The notes under the pieces are model-generated. The model made no database searches. It saw nothing but the letters and a program-made list of their open reading frames with translations, and was not told the DNA's origin. Shown in pieces: positions 1 to 11,800 of a stretch of 64,000 bases of DNA. The stretch is from Plecoglossus altivelis. Lineage: Eukaryota > Chordata > Actinopteri > Osmeriformes > Plecoglossidae. The stretch's first letter is position 1; each line of letters begins with the position of its first letter. Made by a program: the position numbers and the translations under genes. The DNA is taken from the NCBI GenBank assembly GCA_036571765.1, contig BROE01000022.1, forward strand, positions 1,893,953 through 1,957,952, written 5' to 3'.

Positions 1-2600
1 CAGTACATACCAACAGTAACTCTTTGTCTTCTCCCTTGTATTATATATTATCAGTATTAGAACATACATTTAACCTGTATACAAGTCATCTTTAACTGTT
101 CATGTATTATGGGAAAAAAGAAAACTTTAGCAGTATGTGTGTATAAATTATACCAGCCTCATGTGACTAACTATGCTGTTGAAGCCATCTGGTACAGGCA
201 TAAGCACTCTAATTCATATTTAAGAAGTCAGTTTCCAAGAAGTATTATATTTTTCTTTCATATATTTGTCTTGTTCCTAAGATATGTATGCTGTGCAGGC
301 ATGTGGGATGACTCAAACCTAACCCTGTCTAAATCCTCCCACCTAATATCACTATCCAAACCTTTACGTAGAGATTATTGACATTTATGGTCTTGTGTTC
401 CTGTAATGTGTCTCATTTTAACAGTATGAATTCTGAATTTGTATTCAACATTACATATTATCTGTTCTATGCAAAACTATCAGGGTGAAATAAACGACCT
501 TAGTTCTTAAGTTGACTTGTTGTGTTGTATTCTGCCTAGCATATCTCTCTATTGTCTAGACATTATTTATAGTGTCTGCTTCTTATGTGTGCTTATCGGA
601 AAGGTACGGAAAGATGGCTGATTTTGGAACTCCTCCTTGCCTCAGATTTAAATTGTAGTCACTGAGCCAATGAGAAAAAAACACTGAAAAATAAAGATTT
701 CTTTAACCTTGAGCAAGAAAAGCTGTCAGGGAATATTACTCAGGTACTGATTCGTAGTGTCTGTGACACATGGCCTCTCTGTGATGAATAGGTCTTGATT
801 CAGAAAAACATAAACACTCCCTGCAAGTTCCGTTTCCCACCACAAAACAGCTTTTTGTTTTTATCTAAGAAGAAGCCTTTTGCTGCTGTTTTCTTCTGCT
901 GTCATCGATATATTCTGTTCTATTCAGGCAGTGTAACATCACTTTCTTTGCCCTCAAGAAAGCGCAGAACTCATTCGAAATATCCTGCTGATTTCCTATA
1001 GGTTTTATTTGGAAGTTCGTGCTATGATGTACGTGTGGAAAACCTTTGTGAGCCATCCCACGGCTTGTGACATTAGTACTTGTGTAGGACCTTGCACCCA
1101 GAGTAAATGCTTTGTGTTGGAGCTGCAAACGATGCCTCATTGTGTGTGTCTGCTGTTCTTGTGACTTTCTTGAGGAGAGCTGACCTCAGTTGGCCTATTT
1201 CCCGATGAAACCTTTTCTGCCTATCAATGCCAGCTTGGTGCTGTTCCATGGGAGAATTTCCACCACAGCGCTGTCTCTAGTATGGTCTAACTGGATGATC
1301 TGTTACATGACTATCAGTGATCAGAGATGATAAATAAATCACCAGGGACTGAAGGTCCTGACACCCACACGATCTTCAGTTATGGTGTTTACAAGCACAA
1401 CGAATATCAATAACAGCTCTTATGTCGAACGCTATCCCTTTTCTTTTAGGAGAGCATGTTTTTTTGTGTTTTTATTTTTTATTTTTTACATATGCAGTTA
1501 AAGGCAACATTCAAGTATTTGGATTTGTAGCCACCAATAAGTTATAGAAATCTCAGGCAACTAGACGTATTCACCTAAGCAACTCCTTAAAACTACAGTC
1601 TCTACTGGCGTACTGCCAAACATCGTGACGAGCCTCTTCAACCTGTAAAATACTTCCTCTCTTGTTATGACTCACTGAGTAAGACAATTAACTGATTTTG
1701 AGCTCTGTGGAAGCAGGGGATTCATAACAATTAAAGTGTCTCTTGACGGGTGATTATCCAAGTATAAATAAAGCTAATTATCTCAGTAAGTCAGAAGTGG
1801 CTCACTGACAGATTCTGATAGCTCCTTCTTGAAGCTTGCTGCAGTGGTCTGATCAAGTGTACGTCTCATGTATGTTCAAGGAATATCTAATGATTAAGAG
1901 AGAATTAAAGCGACTCTAATACAATATCTAAAAACGCATCTACACTTGAAATCAAGGTCAGAACTTGTCGATGTTGAGCGGTGACGGTTTGCTTTTGTTG
2001 GTGTAATGTGATCATTTCGTTAACTGGCTGGATGACAAACCATGCCTTCACGGTACAAATAACATTCTTTCTCCTGTCTGTGTACAAATGAGTCTGGAGG
2101 CTATTGTTGATGTGGGGTGCCTATGTGGTGTGTTGGAGACAGGATATTATGGGCTGGTTCAGAGGAAATTACAGCTCAGGTTAGAATCTCACAGCTAGCG
2201 AAACGACAGGTTGTAAACTGGGATGAACCTGAATCGGAGTTAGAGGACTGGGCTCCGCGGGAGATACACTTCCATGCTGACCAGGTTGTGATGCAGGTCT
2301 GTGGATCCTTCACGTATTAGCACGTCTGCTTCCACGTTTACCACTGAGGGCTTTTAATGAAGAAAAAAAAACTCACGGTGGAATTTTGAGCGGAATTTCA
2401 CAACACGATATATTCACTTTTTTTCTTATTTTTTTTAACAAGAATATGTTTGTCTACGATTAAAATATAAAGACACACATCCAAAAAGACCTATGATAAA
2501 TTTTGGTAACATTACCGACATTTATTGTACAAGTCATCAAGACTGTCTTTTTCTGTACGACCACTAAGTACACGATAACAGTACTGTCAAACATGCGACT
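1..2600. other. Non-coding DNA upstream of LYPD1
   Basis: AT-rich sequence with only short, non-conserved open frames. At 488-493 an AATAAA hexamer is followed about 20 bases later by a GT-rich stretch, which looks like a vertebrate poly(A) site on the plus strand. It could end the 3'UTR of an upstream gene outside the window, but no coding sequence is visible to support that. Nothing else recognisable. Confidence 0.5.
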
Positions 2601-2603
2601 GTT

Positions 2604-2822
2604 CTTTGATTAAGCAGGAGCGTCACGTGGTGCACAGCGTCGTCACCCCCACCATCTCACTTATCCCCCTCCACGCGCATCCCGACTGCTGCTGAAGTAA
2701 AGGTGAGAGCGGCGCGGGACGGGAAGGCTGTGCCATGCGCGGACGTCTGATCGTTCGAAGGATTCTATCTTCCTCGAACAGCCAGATCTAATGGTTATAT
2801 CTCCAACGGCACCGAGTAGAAG
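2604..2822 (+). promoter_or_regulatory. Probable LYPD1 promoter and 5'UTR
   Basis: A local rise in GC and CpG content stands out from the AT-rich surroundings and ends directly at the LYPD1 start codon. It contains a CACGTG E-box at 2624-2629 and no obvious TATA box, which suits a CpG-type promoter. The transcription start cannot be placed from sequence alone. The assignment is inferred from position and composition. Confidence 0.45.
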
Positions 2823-5800
2823 ATGTGGCTGTTTACTTTGACAACTTTGTTCTGGTTTATATTCAAGTCAGGTATGTTAATTAATACGTCTGCTATGTTA
2901 TAATGCAAATAGATGTGTGTATGTATATGACACGTCGAGAGTAGGCTATGGTGAAGAAGGCAACATTAAGTTGACATTTAGATATTTTAGAGTCGTTTAG
3001 AGTCGTTTTATCTCCTTCGTGAGCTGTGTTAAGAGGCTAGAAAGAGCAGATAACGATGGAGAGTGTCATCCGTAATACATTTTTTTTTAACTCTCAGCAG
3101 TGCTGAAATCGGTTTTACGCAGGGCCCGATGAAACAGGACAAATCTTATTGATTATTAGTCAATTATTCTATGACAGCATGACATCTTGTTTTACCTGAT
3201 GCAGACTAAGAGGAAAGGCATAGTACTTTGAAGAGAGCCGATGCACTTAATTCGTTTAAAAAAATCTGAAATCCGGAACTTTTTCCTCATTCAACAAATT
3301 GCGCTGGTTTCTTGGCCACCTGTTTTGATGGCGATGTTGTAACGGATCCGCGAGCAGCGAGAAGGGCAGTGACGATATAATGAGTTTATAAAGGGTGAGG
3401 GTGTGATTTGTTAGACACTTAACGCAACGGGGCTGCCCACCTCGAGATATAAAACATCATTTACTGTTGGAGTGAACATCTTCAGCTCAATGTGAAAACA
3501 TCAGTAGACTACTTTATAGTTTTAGGAAGCTAGAGTACTCCTTACCATGTAGTGTTGACGCATGCGATCTTAAGAAGCTTTGGATTGTTCTGTCAAATGT
3601 TTAATCGGCAAGTATCCGTGGTTGGATTCAGAAATACTGCTTGCTGATGCATGCTGCAAAGTAATACAATTTGAAGTGAATTCCCCCTCCGCATGATATT
3701 ACACTCAGTTTAACAATTCATACATATTTATTTTGACTTAAAATAGCACTCCGACTTCACTGTCCAAAGTCGAAAAACGTGTAACTCCAGCATATTTGGT
3801 TCATGTTAATAGGCTATACTGTTCAGGTTACCCCTATTCTTTGAAAGACAGTGGAATAGTTTTGATTGTTTGGCGGATATTAAACCCACTATAGTACGTG
3901 CTTTTTGGCCAATCATGCGTTATTAAGTCATCCTGAGACTATCCGCACACCACAGTTCACATCCAAGGCAAACTCTTTCAGTCAAACTTTTTCAAGGTCT
4001 AAAGTTTGAGTAAATTATTTAGCATCTGTGTGATTTCCTTTTAACACGTCAGTTGAAGAAGCAAGATGCAGAGTTTGACCTTTTAAAACGCTTCTGTCGA
4101 ATCGTTTCTTCCATCTTTCGGAATGGTTGGTTGATTCAATCTGATTCTTGCACGTAAAAATAGCATCCAAGAGCGCTAGTGTCATATGTTCTTGTACAGT
4201 AGATGTTGCCATGCATGTTATTGTTGTACAACGTGCAACGATTGCAGTGTGCGGCTAATCCAGACGTTACCTCTGCTCTTGCCAACCCTAGGCATCGCTC
4301 TACAGATCCAGTGTTACCAATGCGAAGAGGTGACTCAGAACGAGTGCTCGACTCCAGAGTTCATCGTGAACTGCACAGTCAACGTGCAGAACATGTGCCA
4401 GATGGAGGTTCTCGTGAAGGAGGACGGTGAGACCTTTGTGTCGTGTGTCAGTCGCGCTGCTCTGAATTCAGGTGTGGTGCACAAACTCGCTCAGCTTAGT
4501 GAGAATCTTCGATTTACAGTTGGACACTTCAAGATCAATTCGCACCGTTCGTAAACAAGTTGCGAATTAGGATGAAATCATACTCCCGATTGTAATATGT
4601 ATCACATATACGATCTCAAAGAAAAATATTGAACCAAAAAAATGTTGAGTTTGTAAAGCCACACTTTTTATAAGAAGAATTAACATGTTTATTTTACAAC
4701 CTAATAGGTACTTTTTTAGTGAGCGACCCTGTTGATTTTTGTCTTTCCACAAACCGTCTTTTTTGGGGAAGAAAGTAAAGTCGCCTACCTCAATGGATGT
4801 GAAAATGCTCTAGCTGTGCAAATACACCAGCATGAATAAATGGCCATCAAAGAAGTGATTTGTTTCCCTGGACCATGAGCCTGCTGTGGGATACACTCTG
4901 CTAGTAGTGTCGTTTTACTGATCAGATGCTTTTGGAAAAGACGTGGGCCCATGGTTAGCCCCTGGTTTTTCATGACAGCAGTGAAGCCTAGAGGATCATA
5001 TTAATAAGCAGTTCTTACTGTCGTCAGGTCTGTGAATATAAATCATTTACATACATTTCTGGAAAGACAGTTTTATGTTTTATTAAAAAAAGAAACGTCA
5101 CAGATTTCAACAGATTTGCAGAAAAGGTCACAGTAAACTACAGCATTATTTTCTAGATGTCAATGCAGTGTGTGTTTGGCTGGTGAGACTTTGGAATAAC
5201 TGTACAGTTTCTTTTGAGGAATTGTACCTGCTTGTTGTTTAAGGCTGAACAAGCACTAGATGTGTATTTATGTCCATTGAAGTACAGTATCGGATGACCT
5301 CTGACATTAGAGTAGTCTTCAAGGCGTCCTGAAATCATCTTTTTTTTGTAACCCATCAGCAGAGAGGTTTGGGTTTTTTTTAGCCGAGGATCACAACTTG
5401 TGTCACCCCAGAGTGTTCTGGTTCAGATCTCCTCTCCAGCATCCTTCTCGTCCTCATTTTACTTGTTTGATCCTTCTGTTTGTCGTGACTCATAACCGGT
5501 CAGCCTCTGCTCTGCCCCTGGGTCTGCGTTCTTATCGTGCTCCTTGAAATTGGGTAATTTTGTCAGAAGCCATTTTTGGTCTCCCCAGATGAACAGAAGT
5601 AATAAGCTGCACTGTGAACGAACAACGTGTGTTTCAGAAGCCAAGGAGCGAGAACATTGCACCACAGAGGGTTTCCATTTTTTAATACGAAAATGTTCAC
5701 CTCAATGCCCATGAGTCTAGTCGCCTCAGACTACATCATCATACTCCACTGGACATGGCGTGCGTAGATAGCGTTGGCTTCTTGCGGACGGCTGTAGTCT

Positions 5801-8800
5801 TAGTCACGTTTGAAAAGGTAAGACGCACATTAGCCATTGTGTCAGGACCTCACCAGCAGAGATGACATTCATTACCAACCCAGTGGAAGTCTGTTTGATT
5901 TCCACCACTGCGCCTGCTCCTTGCTTGCTGCTGTAAGCCCATGATTGTACATGCCGTTTCATGCGGAGGCATGCCATGAATATAAAGGAGTTGTGAAGTG
6001 TGGCGCCCTCTGTTTAGATGTCACCACGCAAGGATTAAGCATTTGGACCTCCCTCCTAGTGTTCCATGTGTCACATGCTATTCACATTAATAACTGTGTC
6101 CAGCAGAGCGGCTGACAGAACATTGAAAAGGAAGGAGGACTGTGGTAGGAACCATCACCTGTCTTAGAATAACTGCGTTCTGCTTTTAAACCCGAGTTAT
6201 TGTTCAGCCCACCTCGCTCCTGGGGATGCCAGGCCCTGGTTCGTTCTCCTCTTCATCCTCCTCATCATCATCCCCCTCCTAATCATCCTCCTCATTGCTC
6301 CATCATCATTCCCCTCCTCTTCATCCTCCTCTTCATCATCCTCATCATCATGCCCCTCCTACTCATCCTCCTTCTCATCCCTCCATCATCATCATCCCCC
6401 TCCTAATCATCCTTATCTCTCCATCATCATCCTCCTCATCCCTCCATCCTCCTCATCCTCATCATCATGCCCCTCCTACTCATCCTACTTCTCATCCCTC
6501 CATCATCATCATCCCCCTCCTAATCATCTTCCTCATCCCTCCATCCTTCTCCTCCTCAACCCTCCATCCTCCTCATCCCTCCATCATCCTCCTCATCTCT
6601 CCATCATCATCATTCCCCTCCTTTTCATCCTACTCTTCATCCTCATCCTCCTCATCATGCCCCTCCTTTTCATCCTCCACCTCATCCCTCCTCATCCCTC
6701 TATCATCATCACCATTTCCTTTTGATTCCATCTTGAGAAATGACAGGGGTGTGTGTGGCTTCACTTGCCACCTTCAAGTGGCGCATTTCATCCACAATCT
6801 CTTCGCCACGGTGATTGCCGTGGACACCGTTCATCTGAATCGTTTGATTTTTTATGGGTGGGGGGGGGGGGGGGAGGGGGTTGAAGCGATCCACTCTTAA
6901 CAAGTGTGAGCTACTCAAGGTCTGGAGCGGAGGAATTGCCTCTCACCCCTCTATGTAGGCGGACTATCATTAACAATATAGAGCTTGCTGCTACCTTTAG
7001 TTGTGAAAGCTATTTCCCAGACCATCAAATAGCCTGATGTAATCACCCAAGAAATGTTGATTTGGCTGATGTTGATAAAAATGATTCATACATCGTTTAC
7101 AACCTGAATGTCTCACATATAGAGATGTGTTCACTGCTTTTAAGACAGTTCAGCATTCAGAGTTGCCTGCTAACACTGGGTGTCTGAAACTCCTACTGTG
7201 AAATGTTGACTTCAATTAGATCCGGGAATTAATATTGATCAGTTGAATCTAGCCTCTCAAACCTGACATGACATGATTCGACAGAACAGTTTAGTTACGA
7301 CAAGCACGTCAGATAGCTCCCGTCAAACAGACTTAAAGAGAGCCACACTTCTTCAGTCTCATTATACTAAATGTCTTGTGGCGTGAAGATTAAGAGAACC
7401 CTTTGCTCACGTCTTCTTCTTATCGGAGCTAGAACGCCTGTCATTACGAGGAGGTGATATCACTTGTTAATGTTTAATCGTAAAGGCAGGAACGTCAACA
7501 CTCGAGCGCGATGACAAGACAAATAAATGTAACGATTCTCTTCACAGGTGGAACTGGTAGGAATGTTCTAGAAATACAAGCCCATCTGCAGATAGAAGAT
7601 GCTATACTGCTGTTTGGATAGATTTGTTTATACGTGTATTATCTTATATGTTGTATATGTAAGATCCCTGTGCCCTTGCGTGTTAAATAAGTGACACAAA
7701 TATGTAAATGAAGTATGTGGACACAGCTTACGGTATCCTGCTGGTTTTCAAGGCTCAAACTGCAGTCTGGTTGGTGGAGGTTGGTTGGGAACCAAGCATG
7801 GAGTTCAGAGGCACTATGGCAAGAGGGTAACAAGCATCTGAAACAAGAAATGTATCTTTCATGTTGCATAACACTTTCCTCTCTTGAGAGGGCCTGGCTG
7901 GCTTTCAAAGTAAAAAACCACATCTCATTCATTCCACTTTAAAAACTCCTTACCGCGTTTTTGGTGTTTGACCGCTCTTGATGAAGTTAAGAGAACCTTA
8001 CACATTAGGCCGGAGTGTGGTTGGGATTCAGCTAAATTGTCCCATTTTTCTGCTTATCTAAATGAGACATTGCTATTCATGAAAGTTAATTTACTGTATC
8101 AGCAAGGAGGAAATTATGATGTAGTTAGTCACAGTGGGTTACAGTCCCAGTCTATGTCTATCTTAAGACTTGAAATGATTCTTGAAGTCATCCCTGTGGT
8201 AATGTGGAAATGTGTAATTTGGCTTCTCAGAGATTTGAAGTTCTGCGTCCTTGTGGAGGACATTGATAATGGTTTTACTCAGCAAATGTTTAAGCAAAAA
8301 AAAAAAAGTATTTAACGTTTTAGTTGAGTAATCTTAATAGCAAAGAGAAATTCTTGTTTTATGTATGAAATAAATTCTGCTCGAGCATCTTGTCTGCATG
8401 AATTAAAAGTTATGGCAGTCATGTTTCCAATCTGAGTCACTTTTGATCAACCGTTGCTTTAATATAAGATGCACATTTCTTGCTCGGAGCACATGGCTTT
8501 TCCACTGAGGACTGTAAAACTACACACGCATAAATATGATAAAGATAGATTAGGTAAATCAAAACTTAGTGGAATTGTCATGTTGGAGTTTGAAGGGAAA
8601 TGTGCACTAGTAAAGAAATAATCTACATCTTGCTATTTATACAGAAGCTGATTATTTTCCCCCTCAAGTGTGGCCTGGGTCAACCAAATTGAAAGGGATA
8701 CCAGAATGTAAATGATTCATTTCAGAGTGGTAGGAAAACGATCCGATGTTAGTGCGCAAATCGAGATGGGCAAGGAATAACGTCAGTATCTTCTAGCTTG

Positions 8801-11800
8801 TTTACAGACAACTGGTCCATAATATTATATCAAGCATGTTTTACAAGTTTTCCCACCTGGTGCAGGTCTCACCTGAATTTTAAAAACCACTTGGCTCCCA
8901 ACTCAGGTATTGAAGTATTAGTTCATACTGGTGGTAGTATTCGTTTATACTCTACGTAGTCTTTTGTGGTCTCAGTTGTTGATTTGGCCCCTTAGACTTG
9001 CAGGCCCCAGTCCAGGGTGTACCCTGCCTATGGCCCGAAGTTACTGGGTTAGGCTCCAGTCACCCGTGACCCCTAAGAGGAACAAGCAGCACTGTGATCC
9101 CTCTCAGGGATCAGCAGTAGAAAATGAGTTGTTGATTTGGTTTTTCCTTATTTCTCCTCACTATGAAGGTTTTTCCCTGTATAATCTTCTTGAGCTGTGA
9201 CATGGGATGTTTTTATTAAAAAGCAGGGAGATCTGAATTCGTTTAGGATGTTCGATATTGGAATTAGAAATAGGTCCAGGAGATAAAGGGGCTGAAATCA
9301 TTTTCTCTGAACAGCCTTCATTCTTTATTTCCCTCCATAAATACAAATATTTAAAACAGATCAAGTAGATTTTCTGTCTTGTGTCCATTCAGAAGCTCAA
9401 TTCATCTGTTACCAGTCTGAGAGTTACGTGATTGCTAGTTCATTATGAAGCTGCCTTGTAACCGCTAATAGTTGATGGAAAATACTGGAGTGGGGTTTTA
9501 CGACAGACGTTGCGTTCATGTGGATACCATTAAAGGCGATGTGAATGACATCTTTATGAACACTCGTAAAAATAATGTCATCCCATTTTAGTGCTTTGGC
9601 AGGTTTTACATAAACGAAATGATGAGCTGTTCAGGGTGAAATACTCGGGTTAGCTTAGTGGGAGTGTTTGTTTAGACTGACCACAGCGTGTGGTCCATCA
9701 TCCACTTCAGGATATCTGCTCAAGGCCCAGAGATGACTGTAACTGCAGCTATGAAATATTGATTGTTTCTTTTCTGACATGCACTTTGTTCAAGTCAGAA
9801 AAGCTTTGTCTGAATGGCTGACTGGCTGGCTTGCTGGCTGAACAGTTGGCTGACTGAATAGTTGGGTGACTAGCTGGCTGAATAGTTGGCTGGCTGAATA
9901 GTTGGATGACTAGCTGGCTGAATAGTTGGCTGACTGAATAGTTGGCTGACTGAATATTTGGCTGACTAGCTGGCTTGCTGGCTGAATAGTTGGCTGACTG
10001 AATAGTTGGCTGACTAGCTGGCTTGCTGGCTAAATAGTTGGCTAACTGAATAGTTGGCTGACTGGCTGGCTGATTGGCTAGCAGTCTGAAGGATTGAATG
10101 TCTGCCTCTCAACCTTGCAGTGTTTTAGGTACCTGTACTTTTAGCCAAGGGCTTCTAGAAGTTTCTACCTTCTGTGCTGACTGCACCGCAGGCCCCTCAT
10201 TTACAAGTGAAATCCAACCCACACGCAAGGCTCCGGAGATGTTTGACCAATCACGGCTTTTCGTGCAGCCAACCATAGCGATTCTCATTACACCGGTGGG
10301 TAGCGTGTGTTCACAGCCTCTGCACAATCATTAGAATTCCGTACCTTTCTTTGCTCCTGGAAAACACCTTGACATGATCATTTCAACCAGATTGGGGAAT
10401 ATTTGAAAGGAAAACAGGCTCCTCGGATGTTAGTTGTACTTGTTTGCTGTCTGAAAGAGCCTCTTGTCTTTCCCGGTCTTACAGTTGTTGTGATGAATTT
10501 TTGGCAACTCAAAGCCCTGAATGCCATACAATACATTCGGATCCACAGCCGCATTAACAAGATATAGAACACAATCGCGATGAATTATACATAAACATAT
10601 TTATGTGCTCTGCCTTGAATCTCAATGATAAGTAATGATGCCTGTGGGAATAGATGCATATGAATGTGGTGAATCCCATTATAAAATTAGCCAAAACTGT
10701 CATAATGCATGGTTTTTAAACCCTGTAATTTTCAAGGCATCAATTCAATTGGGCTGCTAGGGCTCCAGTGTGATTTACTAGGTTGTTAAGATTTCAGAAA
10801 ACAAACAGGACGACTCATCTTTGCCTTGACTTTGTTAGAGGGTTTAAGCTTGGAGCGATAGTGTGTTACTCCTCTCAGAATGCCACTGCAATGAGAAAGT
10901 CAGTGACACTGAGCTCTGATTGTACTGGCATACGTCAGCTCACTGTTCCTCCGGAGAACATCTATGACAGTGATAGGAAATGTTCTCGAAAACAGAAAGT
11001 TTTTCCCGAACGCTGGAGGCATTGAGAGAACAGGTGAGAGATGCGGGACAGGGGCTGGTTTAGGAGTGTGGATACAAACTGCGCATACAGACGGAATTTA
11101 TTTTGGATTAAAGACCCATTTACTGAAGGCTACCAGCCCTGAACTCTCAAAGCTTATCTTAAACCAGTAAAAAATTGAGTAGTATACCAGTACAGCATAT
11201 GTATTTGTTTGGTACACACATACGGAAAACCCCATCAAATTCAGGACATAACATTAAACCGAAACAGACCTGCACACGAACTGCTGAGAGCATCAACTAG
11301 GCTTGGAAGGCCATCCTGGAGCCACAGACCCTTGGAGGGTTTGGAGGGTGGGTCCTTAGTAGCTGTTGATCCCAGAGGGGCTGTGCGCTGACCAGGGGGC
11401 TGCTGCAAGGGGTGACGAGGTCAGTTGAACAACATCCAGGAGAACTTGAAGGAGTGTTGGAGAAGTGCTGAGAAGTCAGGCTGGCGGACAGAGAGTTGAA
11501 GAGGGAGGGGACTGCGGAGGGCTTTGTGACTGTCGACAAGTGGTTCATACTTAAACGACAGGGACTTATAGCTTGATGGGGCAGAGAGGGGGGATGGGGG
11601 GGTTGGAGGAGGGATGAGGGAGTTGGAAAGCATGTTTTCTGTTTTGTGACGATGTGGATGTGGAGGAGCTGTGCTGATATGAGACACATTACAGACAGGC
11701 TGTTATCGAATTCTCCTTCCAGCCAGTTGAGGATATCTGGAGGTTTGACTGGAGCAGAATCGGAATTGGTTTTATTCTCTGTGTAAATTTGCACAAATTT

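Noticed and set aside
6295..6900. 201-residue Pro/His/Ser-rich frame
   Set aside because: Created by the CTC/ATC microsatellite; no splice signals, no domain, ends in poly-G.
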